Positions 16,675-29,064 of a DNA stretch of 64,000 nt are shown in pieces. Position 1 is the first letter of the stretch; every line of letters starts with the position of its first letter. Below the pieces are notes generated by a model. That model was not told the origin of the DNA, made no database searches, and saw only the letters and a program-made list of their open reading frames with translations. The position numbers were made by a program, and so were the translations under genes. The stretch is from contig OZ231126.1 in the NCBI GenBank assembly GCA_965153355.1, positions 36,766,001 through 36,830,000 on the forward strand, in the 5' to 3' direction. Source of the stretch: Flaccisagitta enflata (lineage: Eukaryota; Chaetognatha; Sagittoidea; Aphragmophora).

Positions 16675-16797
16675 AACAAGGCCAAGAAGGCCAATAAGGT
16701 GCGACGTGTGGATCGTCGAACGAATGCGTTACAGACCAATAGACAGACCAACCAACGGACGCAGCCAGTTATAGAGGTGCTTTGTCGCACCTAAAAA
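16675..16797 (+). mobile_element. Short hairpin-ended element, copy B
   Basis: Very close to copy A: AACAAGGCC start, AGGTGCGAC arm, shortened microsatellite, 3' hairpin AGGTGC-tttgtc-GCACCT and TAAAAA end. Confidence 0.75.
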
Positions 16798-16824
16798 CAT
16801 GGCAAGTAGAAGACTTGCTATATA

Positions 16825-17159
16825 CCGTATTTTTTCCATTTATCGCCCCCCCTCCAATTAACGCCCCCCCCTCTTTTTGCTCCTCAGATCAGTTTTTTGT
16901 TAGAAGATAAGGAGGCAAATGATTTTTGTGCCTAGAGGGATATAGCTTTTTTCAGTGCTTTTTTCAGTGCTTACGTGAAAAACAGGTAAAAAATATCCCT
17001 TAATTTTACTTTTTCTTGAATTTCAATAAGCATTCAATGGGAAAACTATTAGATGACTACATATTTTCAAGTTAAAAGGGGGCGCTAATTGGAGAGTAAA
17101 ATGGTAATATCATTTTCTAATTTCAAAAGCGCCCGGGGCGCTAATTAGAAAAAATACGG
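16825..17159. mobile_element. MITE with CCGTATTTTTTC ends and TA target site
   Basis: Left end CCGTATTTTTTC and right end GAAAAAATACGG are inverted repeats, with matching TTATCGCCCC / GGGGCGCTAA blocks just inside. TA flanks both sides, as expected for a Tc1/mariner-like non-autonomous element. The interior has no open frame. Confidence 0.75.
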
Positions 17160-17264
17160 TAGTAATTAGTATACAATTCAAGTACCATACGTGTGTGTGG
17201 GTACCTGCACGCGCTCGTGCATGTGTGTGTTCCTGTTGTATGTCTGTGTCTCTGACTGTGTGTG

Positions 17265-17410
<146 letters not shown>

Positions 17411-17486
17411 GCACAACACTTCGTATTCATATTTCTAACTTATCAGAGGGAGAAGGGAAGCTGGAGGAATGAGTCGATTTAACGAG

Positions 17487-17680
17487 CGAAACTGTATGGA
17501 CAAAATTTGGATGACGTTTATGACAAAGGACCATCGGGAGCAACAGAAGCAGCTTTACTCGAGCTCGCGGCACTGGATTCTTTGCAACAGCAGCTACAAC
17601 GAGCCACTGTTACTCAACAACAACACCAACAATCATTCACACCCACTGAACCAGTACAGCCGGAGCTACGCTTGAAATGA
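17487..17680 (+). CDS. Terminal exon of the membrane form: cytoplasmic tail and stop
   Basis: The frame CG-AAA-CTG reads KLYGQNLDDVYDKGPSGATE, then a Leu/Ala/Gln-rich block (LLELAALDSLQQQLQRATV), QQQHQQ, a TEPVQPELRLK end and TGA at 17678-17680. Two tyrosines in an acidic setting (LYGQ, DVYDKG) would suit a signalling tail. The frame has a stop just upstream, so the exon must start at or after the AG at 17485-17486, a weak acceptor; that start gives the phase needed after the poly-Gln exon. A downstream AATAAA at 17934 supports a 3'-terminal exon. Another open frame starting ATG at 17469 is less protein-like. Confidence 0.6.
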
Positions 17681-17933
17681 CGATTGCAAGGAGGGGGCTG
17701 CCGCTACTCCCAACCAACTTGCAATAGACAATAGCTATGACCACATACACCCAAACAACAACGACAACAACAACAGAGCATTATTGGGGAATCAATGGGG
17801 CAGGGGATAGATAGGGGTAGACATTGTGATTCATTTTTTTGATTTATACTTTTTATTACGAATATTTTGTTGTTTTTTTTTTAATGATTTATGGTCAACA
17901 TCTTGTTTTTATCTTGTCTCATGAAAATTGCTT

Positions 17934-17939
17934 AATAAA
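17934..17939 (+). terminator. Poly(A) signal AATAAA
   Basis: Canonical AATAAA 254 bases after the stop at 17680, with the usual AT-rich 3' untranslated sequence before it. Confidence 0.6.
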
Positions 17940-18682
17940 AACAGTCAGAGGGGTTTCGTCCCGAATGTGACGAAACAAAACTTATCACTCAAGCGTCCTC
18001 GATCGAGTGTCTGTATGCACACAGTTGTGCACGTCAGTGTGTTGTTGATGTGGGCAGAAACGCCCTCAGTGAATGTCCGATTAGTTTACAGTCATAATTT
18101 ATGAATAGGAACGACAGAGGACGCTTTATTCAAAGTAGGACAAATTTCATTGAAAACGCACTAGTCCGTTCGGAGAACGGTACGAGCATTTTTGCTCTAC
18201 GAGCTAGTTAGCTTTGTTTACTTCCGGTTTCAGCCAGCCAGACAGGAAAAACTGTAATGTTGAATGTTGTTTCCTCTTTTCACGTGTCTGCAAATCCGTT
18301 GGCAAGATAGTAACTTATTATAACGTAACAAGAGATATCTGTCCAACTTGAGGAATTACTTCATATCACACTTACTAATCAACTTATCAAGTCATACCAA
18401 GTATGGAAAAAAAAGAGAAAACAACATCGGCTCAAACATGTCAGACCGGTTTTTATTATTGGCCATGTGAAGTCGTAAAATCAAACTTTATGTGGTCAAC
18501 GTTCGTTGAGAATTAGAACAATGAAAGTATTTTTATTAGATATTCGTCGTCCCATCACTATCTAGCATGCTCAAAACATTTTCCTTACCCAACTCATTAT
18601 TTTAAACAAAGCCAAACCAAATCCGATCAACCCAAAATCATATCCTTGAATTCACCTCCTCCCTTTTTGTTGTCAATGGAAA
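17940..18682. other. Non-coding stretch, nothing recognised
   Basis: Unique AT-rich sequence between the poly(A) signal and the left arm of the large inverted repeat. Confidence 0.6.
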
Positions 18683-20320
18683 TAGTCCAGGACCTTAAAG
18701 AAACAGATCGGCGTTTTTGGAGGAAGTTGCCAAAATTTGCATACAGGTACAGTTTTTGATGCTGAACAACATGGAAAGAGCCACTCGGCCAAAAAATGGC
18801 ATGGCCTTTTAAAAAAATGCGTTTTTCTGAAAATTTTTTGGAAAAAATGGCGCTGACGCCACACCGTTTGAGCCAATGCCATAAAAATTTCAGGGAAGGA
18901 AACTAAATGTTTTGTTTACTTGCATACCAAATTTTAGCAAAATCCGTCAAGTAGAAGCGGAGATATGGCGTTTCAAAGTCTAGGCCTGTTTTTCAAAAAA
19001 GGGCTATGTTTCATTTTTTTGGCAAAAAATAGAATTTTTTGAGCCAGATGCCCAAAATCTTCCATATTGATGCCAAATGTCCATATGCACTTGGAAAAAA
19101 AAACGGCATTAATGTTTGTGCCCTATTTTTTCCAAAACGGCTAAAAAACCCCAAAAAAATGTTGCAAATTTCATTTTTTTTCAAAAATCTTTGGTATTTT
19201 TCAAAAAATACCAAAAACGCTGATGCCAATGGTGGGAATCATACCTCTGTATGAATATAAACATAACCCCAAGGTTTCAGGACACTGGCGAGTCTGAAAG
19301 AACAGAAAAATATTTTCAAATATTTAAAAAATGCAAAAATTTTTTTGAACTCTTGGATACCCATGGCTTTTTGGCACCGCTGAGCCCAAACGACTTGAGC
19401 TAATAAAACCAAATTTGGCATGTAAGTTCTAAACATCCATGCGCAACTTCATGCCAAATTTTAGCACTCTAGGTCAATTTTTAGTCTGGTTTTTAGAAAA
19501 AATATTTGAAAAAAAGGGCTAAAAAACAAAAAAAACTGTTTTTTTGGCCATATTTGCGTGCTAAGTGATAAGACCATCTATTTTTTTTTGCATAGATGAT
19601 CAATGAGTCTAGGATGCACCATCATGCAAAAATAGAAGTGCCTGTGATCGCAGGTTTTTAAAAAAATCACTTTTGAATTTTTCCAAAATTTTGAATTTTT
19701 GTGATTTTGGTACCTAGCCTCATTTTTTGGTCAAGATTTTGATGTAAAAATACCAAATTTGATACACATGATCCAGGACACCTACACTTGCTTCAACTAA
19801 AATTTCATACACGTGGTCCAAGTATAAGATTGGAAAAATTGACCTCAAGTCCCTAAAAAAATTCAATTTTTATGAATTTTTAGTAAAAAACAGCTATAAC
19901 TTGAAAATAAACGATACTATTCTCACCAAATTTGGTCAGTGGAAGTCGATTCCAACATTTGACGAGGAAATAAAAAAAATTGGCAGATTTTTCAAAAATT
20001 TTGAAAAATTTGGTCCAAAATAGCCTTTTTTGGCCAAAATTGCCTTAAAAATGGGATTTTTTCACCGATAACCAGGCCAAAAGCCCTCTCTATCACCTCA
20101 TTTTTCTCACTCAGGCTCTACACACACACATGAACTAGCATAAAAAGTTTTTTGGGTTCCTATCATGTGAAAAACTGGCCTAGAACACCATTTTTCAAGG
20201 AAAAATCACTAAAAAATCACATTATAGGGTTTTTTCTTCAAAATTGTCAAAAATTCCTGCCTGTTACCTGAATGGTAAAGAAAGCAAAGTGTCTCTTGAT
20301 CTACTAAAACAATTGATTCA
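18683..20320 (+). repeat. Left arm of a roughly 7 kb inverted repeat
   Basis: About 1.64 kb that is nearly the reverse complement of 24158-25810. Matching landmarks include ATACCTCTGTATGAATATAA (19239) against its complement at 25222, and the GTTCAGCATCAAAAACTG block on the right against its complement near 18750. The arms are AT-rich, full of T/A homopolymers and have no credible protein. The pair could be the arms of a large foldback transposon. Confidence 0.85.
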
Positions 20321-20874
20321 CTTCTAATGTTAAATAAAACAAAAAAAAAACCAACAATGTTCAAAAATGGCCAAAAAATGGTCATTTTCTGCTAACATTA
20401 ATTCTTAGAATCACTGTCTATAACAACCATCCCTCAGCATGAGTCAAAAAGTTAAAAAAGAGTGTTTTGGACACTTGTGTAAGGTTGGGGAGTGTAGGGT
20501 GTAGTTGGGGGCTGGATGCCCCTGCCCACCTGTCCCCAATGATATTGTGACCCGTGTTCCATCTCAAAAAGTACAAACTGAAAACCTTAAAAGAATAGAG
20601 TTTGCTCATTTTTGGTGCAAAGGTACCACTTGAGAGTTATTCAAGAATCCTGAATATTTTTGCTCTCGGGTTTTACAGGGTTTGAAATTTTGGGGCCCCC
20701 AGGTACCCCCAAAACTTTAAAGAACCATATCCCAGCTATTTCTTGTAATGTATGAACAATCTTGGCGTCAATCTTTTAATTCTAACCCAAAAAATTTGAA
20801 TCAAGAACAAACAATTTGGGGTTTTTACCCTTAGGGGTAGTACTTCGGGGTACCTAGTATGTAAAATTTTTGTA
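20321..20874. other. Start of the inverted-repeat loop, with a decayed element
   Basis: Holds an eroded hairpin-ended element at 20450-20575 (CCCCTGCCCACCTGTCC block, then ATATTGTGACCCGTG as in copy G). The rest is unique. Confidence 0.5.
20450..20575 (-). mobile_element. Partial short hairpin-ended element, copy L
   Basis: Shares GGATGCCCCTGCCCACC and the ATATTGTGACCC end with copy G (33589-33850) but lacks the outer hairpin. Confidence 0.45.
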
Positions 20875-21250
20875 AACAAGGCCAACACCTATAAGTCGCG
20901 TGCGAGACTATCGGACTTAGAATGACTTAGAATGACTTAGAATGACTTTCAAAGACTTAGAATGACTTAAAATGACCAAAAAGGACTTAAAATGACTAGA
21001 AAACCTAATAACCAAAAATGACTTAAAATGACTTAAAGTAACTTAGAATGACTCAAAATGACTTAAAATGACTCAAAATAACTCAGAATAACTATTAATG
21101 ACTTTAAATGACTTAAAATGACTAAAGAGTTGATGTTATATTAAAAAAAAAAGTAAAGTGTGATGGACGAACGGACGGACGGACCGACGGACCGACGGAC
21201 GGACGGACCGACAAAGAGGGTTATAGAGTCGCGTGCACGCGACTAAAAAA
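20875..21250 (+). mobile_element. Short hairpin-ended element, copy I, with internal 10-bp repeat
   Basis: AACAAGGCC start; 5' arm AGTCGCGTGC is exactly complementary to GCACGCGACT at the 3' end, where AGTCGCGTGCACGCGACT is a perfect palindrome followed by AAAAAA. Between them a minisatellite of about 10 bp (GACTTAGAAT) expands the element to 376 bp, followed by the usual (GGAC)n tract. Confidence 0.75.
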
Positions 21251-21999
21251 AGATGGTAAATATTCTTCTGTATGTTAGGGTTCAAATTCAAGAATAAAAA
21301 AAATGGGTTCTCAACTCCTTAGCACATAAATTTGGTGCCAATTGTTGATTATTTAGATGATTTTTTGCATTTTTTGTCAAAATCACAGGGCGGTCACACA
21401 AAGTTACGCTCCCTAGCAACCACCAAATGAGCGATATTCTTACAGGACATATTATGGGAAAGTCGTAGCAAATTTGATTTAAAGCAATCTTCCTTTAAAA
21501 ATTTTGCAAAATATTGATATCTTAGCGTGAATTCATGAAAATGTGTTTCCATAGCAACCAATACCCAGGGGCAATAAAGCATCCTTTTATTAATTTAAAA
21601 TGCAAATACCAGTCTTTTAAGTTTAGTTGTCTTCTTTTTATGAATTCCCCCATATTTCCAAGTCTAGACAACATCGACTGTACATTTTGAAATGGAACCA
21701 CCAGTAACTTGTTTGCTATGTTAAGCAAATCAATTGTTGAGCATTATGTGTAAATTTTCAGAAAGGAGTCATTTTAAAGATATAAGACATTTTTTTATTT
21801 TAATGCCATGACAAGTTCAATTTGCTTCCCCAATATTCGATGTAGCTAACACTCAGATTTATACTACCTAGAATAACTTGGTTATAAATAAATTAGACTA
21901 AGTACCACATACCACTTGAATAAATTGTAATTTCAATTTTCAATGAAAGTAAAACTCAATCAGTCAATTTCAATAAATAGATTGGCATAATAGATTAGT
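21251..21999. other. AT-rich loop sequence, nothing recognised
   Basis: No exon, repeat family or inverted ends found. Confidence 0.5.
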
Positions 22000-22650
22000 C
22001 CCCCCCTTCATCAGACCTCTCAGGCCTCAAATCCAGCCTCTCAGGCCTCAAATCCAGCCTCTCAGGCCTTATATCCAGCCTCTCAGGCCTCAAATCCAGC
22101 CTCTCAGGCCTCAAATCCAGCCTCTCAGGCCTCAAATTTAGCCTCTCGGGCCTCAAATCCAAACTCTCAGGCCTCAAATCTAGCCTCTCAGGCCTCAAAT
22201 CTAGCCTCTCAGGCTTCAAATCCAGCCTCTCAGGCCTCAAATCCAGCCTCTCAGGCCTCAAATCCAAATTCTCAGGCCTCAAATCTGGCCTCTCATGCCT
22301 CAAATTAGGCCTCTCAGGCCTCAAACCAGCCAGCTAAACCTCCATCTATAGCTCTCAGGCTTCAAATCAGTCCTCTGGCCTTTCAAGCCTTAATCAGCTC
22401 TCTCAAGCCTCAAGTCAGCCCTTTCAAGCTTCCAATCGGCATTCTCAGACCTTATATCAGCCTTCTTAGAACTCAGTTTAGGCTCTTGAATGCCTTCAGT
22501 CTATAGCATCTCATCAACTTATTCAGGTAGGACGAACGAAAGTCCCCCTGTGTTCTACAGCACTTCGTCCCCTTCGGGGCCGCTGCCCTGCTTCCTCTCA
22601 GGGCAAATGGGTATCGCTGATCACATATTGCCCTTGGGCGACCTGTTTAG
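22000..22650. mobile_element. Minisatellite foldback element, copy P1 (left end missing)
   Basis: About 16 copies of a 21-bp unit (CTCTCAGGCCTCAAATCCAG) are followed by the right-end block of this family: CGAACGAAAGTCCCC, TGTGTTCTACAG, CGTCCCCTTCGGGGCCGCTG, then GGGTATCGCTGATCACATA and TTGCCC. The left inverted repeat is absent. Confidence 0.75.
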
Positions 22651-22673
22651 CTATTTCTAAACATTATTGGGTC

Positions 22674-24014
22674 TTTTTGGGCAGTGTCCCCGAAGGGGAC
22701 GGGATCCTGTACAGGGTGTCCCAAGTCAGTTGTAACATAAAGAATCAACATATCTCTGCTTGTAGGTCTTCAAATCAATTTCTGAAAAAAAGATCTAAAA
22801 AAATCTTGGTCTGCACTTTTTGCATGCAAAATTTTATGACAATCAGACTTTTGGTTTAGGGACCGCGTTTCTTTGAAATACACAAGTGATTTGTGTCTTC
22901 TTTTGTTTTTTTACTTTTTGCTGTACTTGGAAGTGGCTGTCTTTAACTACTTGGCATTTTCAACCAATTGAGCTAAAACCCTGCGATTGGTCTCAAATGG
23001 CAGATAATTTATCATAGATTTTAGATCAACAAAAAAAATTGCCAATTTTCAAAAATTATGTAAGATTTTCATTGATTTTTTTCAGATTTCCACTTTTGAT
23101 TTTAACAATTTTTGATAAAAATCATCAATAAAGGTATTAATTGTCAAAATTTTCCAAGATTTCAAAGCAGATGTACAATCTATGTACAATTATCTTTCAT
23201 TTGAGACCAATCCCAGGTTTTTAGAGCAATTTGTCAAAAAATAGCAGACAGTTAAAGTCAGCTACTTCAAAATACAGCTATGAAAAAGATAATTTTCCAC
23301 TCAACAATACCACTCATTTTATATTTTTCTAACCCGCAATTATCCAATATTCAAAGTTGAAATTTGGTGTGACAAAAAGTGCAGACCTAAATCATCATAG
23401 ATCTTTTTTCAGAAATTGATTTGAAGATTTGGAAGCAGAGATATGTCGATTCTTTATGTTACAACTGACTTGGGACACCCTGTAGAACACAGGGGACTTT
23501 CGTTCGTTCGTTCGGTCGTTTATCCATTCGTTTGTCCCCCCCCAGGCCTTTTCAGGCCTGAAATTTGCCCTCTCAGGCCTAAAATCTGCCCTCTCAGGCC
23601 CGAAATCTGCCCTCTCAGGCCTTGAATCTGGGAGGGCAGATTTCAGGCCTGGGAGGGCAGATATTAGGCCTGAGAGGACAGGTTTCAGGTTTGAAAAGGC
23701 AAATTTCAGGCCTAAGAGGGCCTAATATCTGCCCTCCCAGGCCTGAAATCTGCCCTCCCAGATTCAAGGCCTGAGAGGGCAGATTTCCGGCCTGAGAGGG
23801 CAGATTTTAGGCCTGAGAGGGCAGATTTCAGGCCTGAAAGGGCCTGGGGGGGGCGGATGGATGGATAAACGAATGAATGAACGAAAGTCCCCTGTGTTCT
23901 ACAGGACCTCGTCCCCTTTGGGGCCGCTGCCCTGCCACTCATTCTAATTTACAACCATACGAAGCAGGGCAACGGGTATCGCTGACCACGTATTGCCCCT
24001 GGGCGACCTGTTTT
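22674..24014. mobile_element. Minisatellite foldback element, copy P2, carrying a nested MITE
   Basis: Left end GGGCAGTGTCCCCGAAGGGG and right end CCCCTTTGGGGCCGCTGCCC are inverted repeats that continue through CTGTAGAACACAGGGGAC and GAACGAAAG. Inside is a CTCTCAGGCCTGAAATCTGC minisatellite, itself arranged as a palindrome (first half and second half in opposite orientation). The left inverted repeat is split by the MITE at 22712-23482. Confidence 0.8.
22712..23482. mobile_element. Mariner-type MITE nested in P2
   Basis: Inverted repeats of about 130 bases start CAGGGTGTCCCAAGTCAGTT. A TA dinucleotide flanks each end, and the uninterrupted site TCCTGTAGAACACAGG is present in P1/P2 right ends, so removing the element with one TA restores the family sequence exactly. 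This is the signature of a Tc1/mariner-type insertion. No transposase frame inside 771 bp. Confidence 0.9.
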
Positions 24015-24153
24015 AGTCGTGGACTTGCGACTCTACACCTTGCAGTGTCGGTCAGTAGGTATGTCTGTCACATTTTTGAATTCTGAGCGGTTTTTGCCTT
24101 ACAGCTCCTGCTCAACCGTCAGTGACTGGATTGCCGTGTATCCGGCCTTGTTT
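24011..24153 (-). mobile_element. Short hairpin-ended element, copy H
   Basis: AACAAGGCCGGATACACGGC start on the - strand and an AGTCGC-aagtcc-ACGACT hairpin at the other end. It abuts the end of P2 and the inner end of the right palindrome arm. Confidence 0.65.
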
Positions 24154-24157
24154 TGTT

Positions 24158-25810
24158 TGAACAAATTGTTTTAGTAGATCAAGAGACACTTTGCTTTCTT
24201 TGCCATTCAGGTAACAGGCAGGAATTTTTGACAATTTTGAAGAAAAAACCCTAAAAATGTGATTTTTTAGTGATTTTTCCTTGAAAAATGGTGTTCTAGG
24301 CCAGTTTTTCACATGATAGGAACCAAAAAAACTTTTTATGCTAGTTCATGTGTGTGTGTAGAGCCTGAGTGAGAAAAATGAGGTGATAGAGAGGGCTTTT
24401 GGCCTGGTTATAGGTGAAAAAATCCCATTTTTAAGGCAATTTTGGCCAAAAAAGGCTATTTTGGACCAAATTTTTCAAAATTTTTGAAAAATCTGCCAAT
24501 TTTTTTTTATTTCCTCGTCATATGTTGGAATTGACTTCCACTGACCAAATTTGGTGAGAATAGTATTGTTTATTGTCAAGTTATAGCTGTTTTTTACTAA
24601 AAATTCAAAAAAATTGAATTTTTTTAAGGACTTGAGGTCAATTTTTCCAATCTTATACTTGGACCACGTGTATGAAATTTTAGTTGAAGCAAGTGTAGGT
24701 GTCCTGGATCATGTGTATCAAATTTGGTATTTTTCCATCAAAATCTTGACCAAAAAATGAGGCTAGGTACCAAAATCACAAAAATTCAAAATTTTGGAAA
24801 AATTCAAAAGTGATTTTTTTCAAAACCTGCGATCACAGGCACTTCTATTTTTGCATGATGGTGCATCCTAGACTCATTGATCATCTATGCAAAAAAAAAT
24901 TGATGGTTTTATCACTTAGCACGCAAATATGGCCAAAAAACCAGTTTTTTGTGTTTTTTAGCCCTTTTTTTCAAATATTTTTTCTAAAAACCAGACTAAA
25001 AATTGATCTAGAGTGCTAAAATTTGGCATGAAGTTGCGCATGGATGTTTAGAACTTACATGCCAAATTTGGTTTTATTAGCTCAAGTTGTTTGGGCTCAG
25101 CGGTGCCAAAAAGCCATGGGTATCCAAGAGTTCAAAAATTTTTTTGCATTTTTTAAATATTTGAAAATATTTTTCTGCTCTTTCAGACTCGCCAGTGTCC
25201 TGAAACCTTGGCGTTATGTTTATATTCATACAGAGGTATGATTCCCACCATTGGCATCAGCGTTTTTGGTATTTTTTGAAAAATACCAAAGATTTTTGAA
25301 AGAAAATGAAATTTACAACATTTTTTGGGTTTTTTTTAGCCGTTTTGGAAAAAATAGGGCACAAACATTAATGCCATTTTTTTTTCCTAGTGCATATGGA
25401 CATTTGGCATCGATATGGAAGATTTTAGGCATCTGGCTCAAAAAATTTTATTTTTTGCCAAAAAAATGAAACATAGCCCTTTTTTGAAAAACAGGCCTAG
25501 ACTTTGAAACGCCATATCTCCGCTTCTACTTGACGGATTTTGCTAAAATTTGGTATGCAAGTAAACAAAACATGTAGTTTCCTTCCCTGAAATTTTTATG
25601 GCATTGGCTCAAACGGTGTGGCGTCAGCGCCATTTTTCCCAAATTTTTTTCAGAAAAACGCATTTTTTTAAAAGGCCATGCCATTTTTTGGCCAAGTGGC
25701 TCTTTCCATGTTGTTCAGCATCAAAAACTGTACCTGTATGCAAATTTTGGTAACTTCCTCCAAAAACGCCGATATGCTTTTGATTCCTCCCGTAGGGAAC
25801 TGGACTAAAA
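24158..25810 (-). repeat. Right arm of the roughly 7 kb inverted repeat
   Basis: Near reverse complement of 18683-20320, with scattered single-base differences. Inner edge is at the AATTGTTTTAGTAGATCAAG block; outer edge near AACTGGACT. Short frames in the two arms are mirror images of each other and carry no known domain. Confidence 0.85.
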
Positions 25811-26253
25811 GGGAATATGGTCCTTTTCCTTCTTCCTAGTAGTAATGCCATCACTCATTCTTTACAAATCAACAAATGGAATTGGGTGCCTCGATGCTTC
25901 CTCGTTATGAATGACAGGGTTCGAACTGACAATCACCCATTTGACAGCACATCCTGAGCATTATAGAATCTGAAGGTGTGACGAATAAGCCTTCCAAGGT
26001 TTACTATTCTTTCTCATTTACTGTGAAACAATCCATCAATCATATATTTAAGCGCACCCTTTATAAATACGGTATCTATCGAAGGCTGCCTTTTCCCTCA
26101 CTGCCACTATCAGTCCCATCACCTTCACCAATGCCCGCCCACCACTACTTCATATCACCTTACGAGGAGGCATCAGAATTCATCAACTAAAAACTTCCTT
26201 TCCTTTTCCCATTTCATAAACATTTCATTTCCTCATCGTTCCTTTCCGTCGAT

Positions 26254-26351
<98 letters not shown>

Positions 26352-26443
26352 TTTCTTTCAAATTTCTTTCTCTCTCTCGTCCTTTCTTTCAAATTTCATA
26401 ATTATGCTTTTTCATACCTCGCTTTCTTTTTTTGCGCCATGTG

Positions 26444-26475
<32 letters not shown>

Positions 26476-26989
26476 GTCTTTTTTTCCTCTGTTATCCTTT
26501 TTCACGCTTAAAGACTTATTGTAGTTGGCGAAAATCCCTTCGAAAACCGCCGCCTAGAATCCTCACCAAAACTCGCCACCAGGTTCGCGAAAATATATCT
26601 ACATTTTCTTTCTCTCATTAAATACAGCCCATTGTTGCCAATCTTTTTTTTTCTCTCACCTTTTTTTTCAAACCCACTTTCTCATCTTTTTTTTTTTTCT
26701 AACATCGTTTCTCACTTTCCACCCTAAGGTTGGGTTATTTGATATGGTTCAATTCTTCTTTTTTTTTTCTTTTTTGAAGGTTTTTTTTTTCCTAAAAAAA
26801 AGGAAGATTATTCCTTAAAGCAAAGATGAAAAAATTGAAGCGCCTTTTTTTTCAATAGAATCCAATAAAGTTGACGCCGGCCTGAGTCAACAATTGTTGC
26901 CGAGCGCGAATTGAAACTTATTCCGCGAGGGCAAGTTGGTTAAACAAACAACCGTACATAGATAGATTCATGTCCTCAATCTCTTTGAG
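25811..26989. other. Intronic stretch, pyrimidine-rich
   Basis: (CT)n at 26255-26348 and a T run at about 26446-26474. No exon recognised. Confidence 0.6.
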
Positions 26990-27300
<311 letters not shown>

Positions 27301-27602
27301 ATGACAAGCAAGAATTTACCTTCTGCAAGACCACATTCATGATGTGCAAGCATGAACGTGGACTTGAATATCAGGAAAATCTTTTTCTAAGGATTGATTT
27401 GTCAAGAACCTCGTTTATGGCTCATTAACATGCGTTTGAAAATCACTTCATGTGAAAGGGAAGAATAACTACAGTGGCGTCTTGGAGGACTGTGGGAAGA
27501 GGGAATGATACTGAATTTGACGATGAATATACCACGTAAACATTTTGCGATTTCTGTTGAATGATCTTATATGATTTCATGTTTTTTCCACGTTATTACC
27601 AG

Positions 27603-27750
27603 GATTACCACCCCAACGAAGGGAAGGTGTTCGCGCGCCAGGAACAAACTGTCTTGACCAATCTGATCGGCGGACAGCAATATTACGTGGAAGTCGCCAC
27701 CTGCGATAAAGACAAACGATCACCACCCTCCAAAATCATTCATAGAACAG
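27603..27750 (+). CDS. FN3 domain 1, C-terminal half
   Basis: Acceptor TTATTACCAG in phase 0; donor ACAG|GTTAGA in phase 1. Encodes EQTVLTNLIGGQQYYVEV, with the typical strand E/F pattern (L-x-x-L-x-x-x-Q-x-Y-x-V), followed by an ATCDKDKRSPPSK end. Joined to 13693-13841 it completes a 98-codon FN3 domain. Confidence 0.85.
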
Positions 27751-27764
27751 GTTAGAGACACTCA

Positions 27765-28345
27765 CGGGCGCGGCGAATTGGTGGTGATGAGGAGGTGATT
27801 GCGGGGTAACAGATATCTATCTGCAGTGGTGGTGGAATCTGGTGCGCTGTGTAGGTGAATTGGTGTTGATGACGAGGTGATTGTTGGGTAACAGATGTCT
27901 ATCTTTAGTGGTGGTGGGATCTGGTGCAATGTGTAGGTGAATTGGTGGTGATGAGGAGGTGATTGTGGGGTAACAGGTGTCTATCTTTAGTGGTGGTGGG
28001 ATCTGATGCAATGCGTAGGTGAATTGGTGGTGATGAGGAGGTGATTGTGGAGTAACAGGTTTCTATTTTTAGTGGTGGTGGGATCTGGTGCAATGTGTTT
28101 TGTGAATTGGTGGTGATGAGGAGGTGATTGTTGGGCAACAAGCATCTATTTTCAGTGGTGGTGGAATCTGATGCGCTGTGTAGGTGTATTGGTGGTGATG
28201 AAGAGGTGATTGCGGGATGATAGGCACTTATTTTTTTTTGTAGTGGGATCTGGTCCACTGTGAAGGTGTATTGGTGGTGATGAGGAGGTGATTGTGGGGT
28301 AACAGGTGTACTTAATCTTTGTGGTGGTGAAATCAGGTGCATGAT
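27765..28345. repeat. Minisatellite, about 7 copies of a roughly 80-bp unit
   Basis: Each unit carries GAATTGGTGGTGATGAGGAG, GTGATTGTGGGGTAACAGG and a TTTAGTGGTGGTGGGATCTG block. The array begins about 15 bases after the donor at 27750. Copies differ by a few bases each. Confidence 0.9.
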
Positions 28346-29064
28346 GTTTTTCGCTTTGTCTTCGCCAACTACCGCTCTTTCTTTCTGTAAATTCAGTTTG
28401 TCGTTAACGATATATTGCAGGGTGAGACATACAAAAGGGTAGCCTACCTCAGCATTATAAACAGAACGAGAGTAGTGGCGAAAGCAAGCATTCTGGGTAT
28501 GTCTGCAATGTTAGACTGCAGAAACAATCAGTAACTACGGTTTTCAGCATGAATATAAAATATTTGTTCTCTTGTTTGTTTGTTTGTTTGTTTGTTTTTT
28601 GCAAGATGAGTGATAATGAATCGCACAATCAGTGGAAGAATACGAATACAGTTAAACACCGCAACAAGGGATGTCAAGAGACTAAAAATTTATAAACATT
28701 TCATACAGATTGTTGGTATTGCCAGTTTAAGAGATAAAAAGAAATTGCATAAAAGGACAGGCATTTTGTATTTGTTACTAATGGATTTTCGTCATTCTTG
28801 GATCTGGTAAAGCGGGGTGAAACTGTATGTGTAAACAACAAGCGGGACAATATCACTCACTCATATTTAATACTCAATGTTTGCTTTGACCATCGCGATG
28901 ATAAAAATTTTTTAACAAATTTTGTTAATTACTTCTTGTTTGTTTGAAATTCCATTGCATGAAAACCAAATAAAAAACGTGTTCATATTTTAGCACCAAT
29001 TGCTTCTCTGCATGACCACATACACATTTGTGCAAAAAGCAATCTTGATTTCACTTTTTTGGAG
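28346..29064. other. Intronic stretch, nothing recognised
   Basis: AT-rich; a (TTTG)n run near 28571-28596. No exon. Confidence 0.6.

Noticed and set aside
17469-17675. ATG-initiated 68-codon frame over the terminal exon
   Set aside because: The alternative frame (KLYGQNLDDVYDKG...) fits the upstream exon phase and looks more like a protein tail.
21995-22324. Minus-strand 109-codon frame with repeated RPERLDL
   Set aside because: Direct translation of the 21-bp minisatellite of element P1.
19011-25469. Mirror-image frames of about 72 codons in the palindrome arms
   Set aside because: Low-complexity Phe/Lys-rich sequence from A/T homopolymers. Present in both arms only because the arms are inverted copies.
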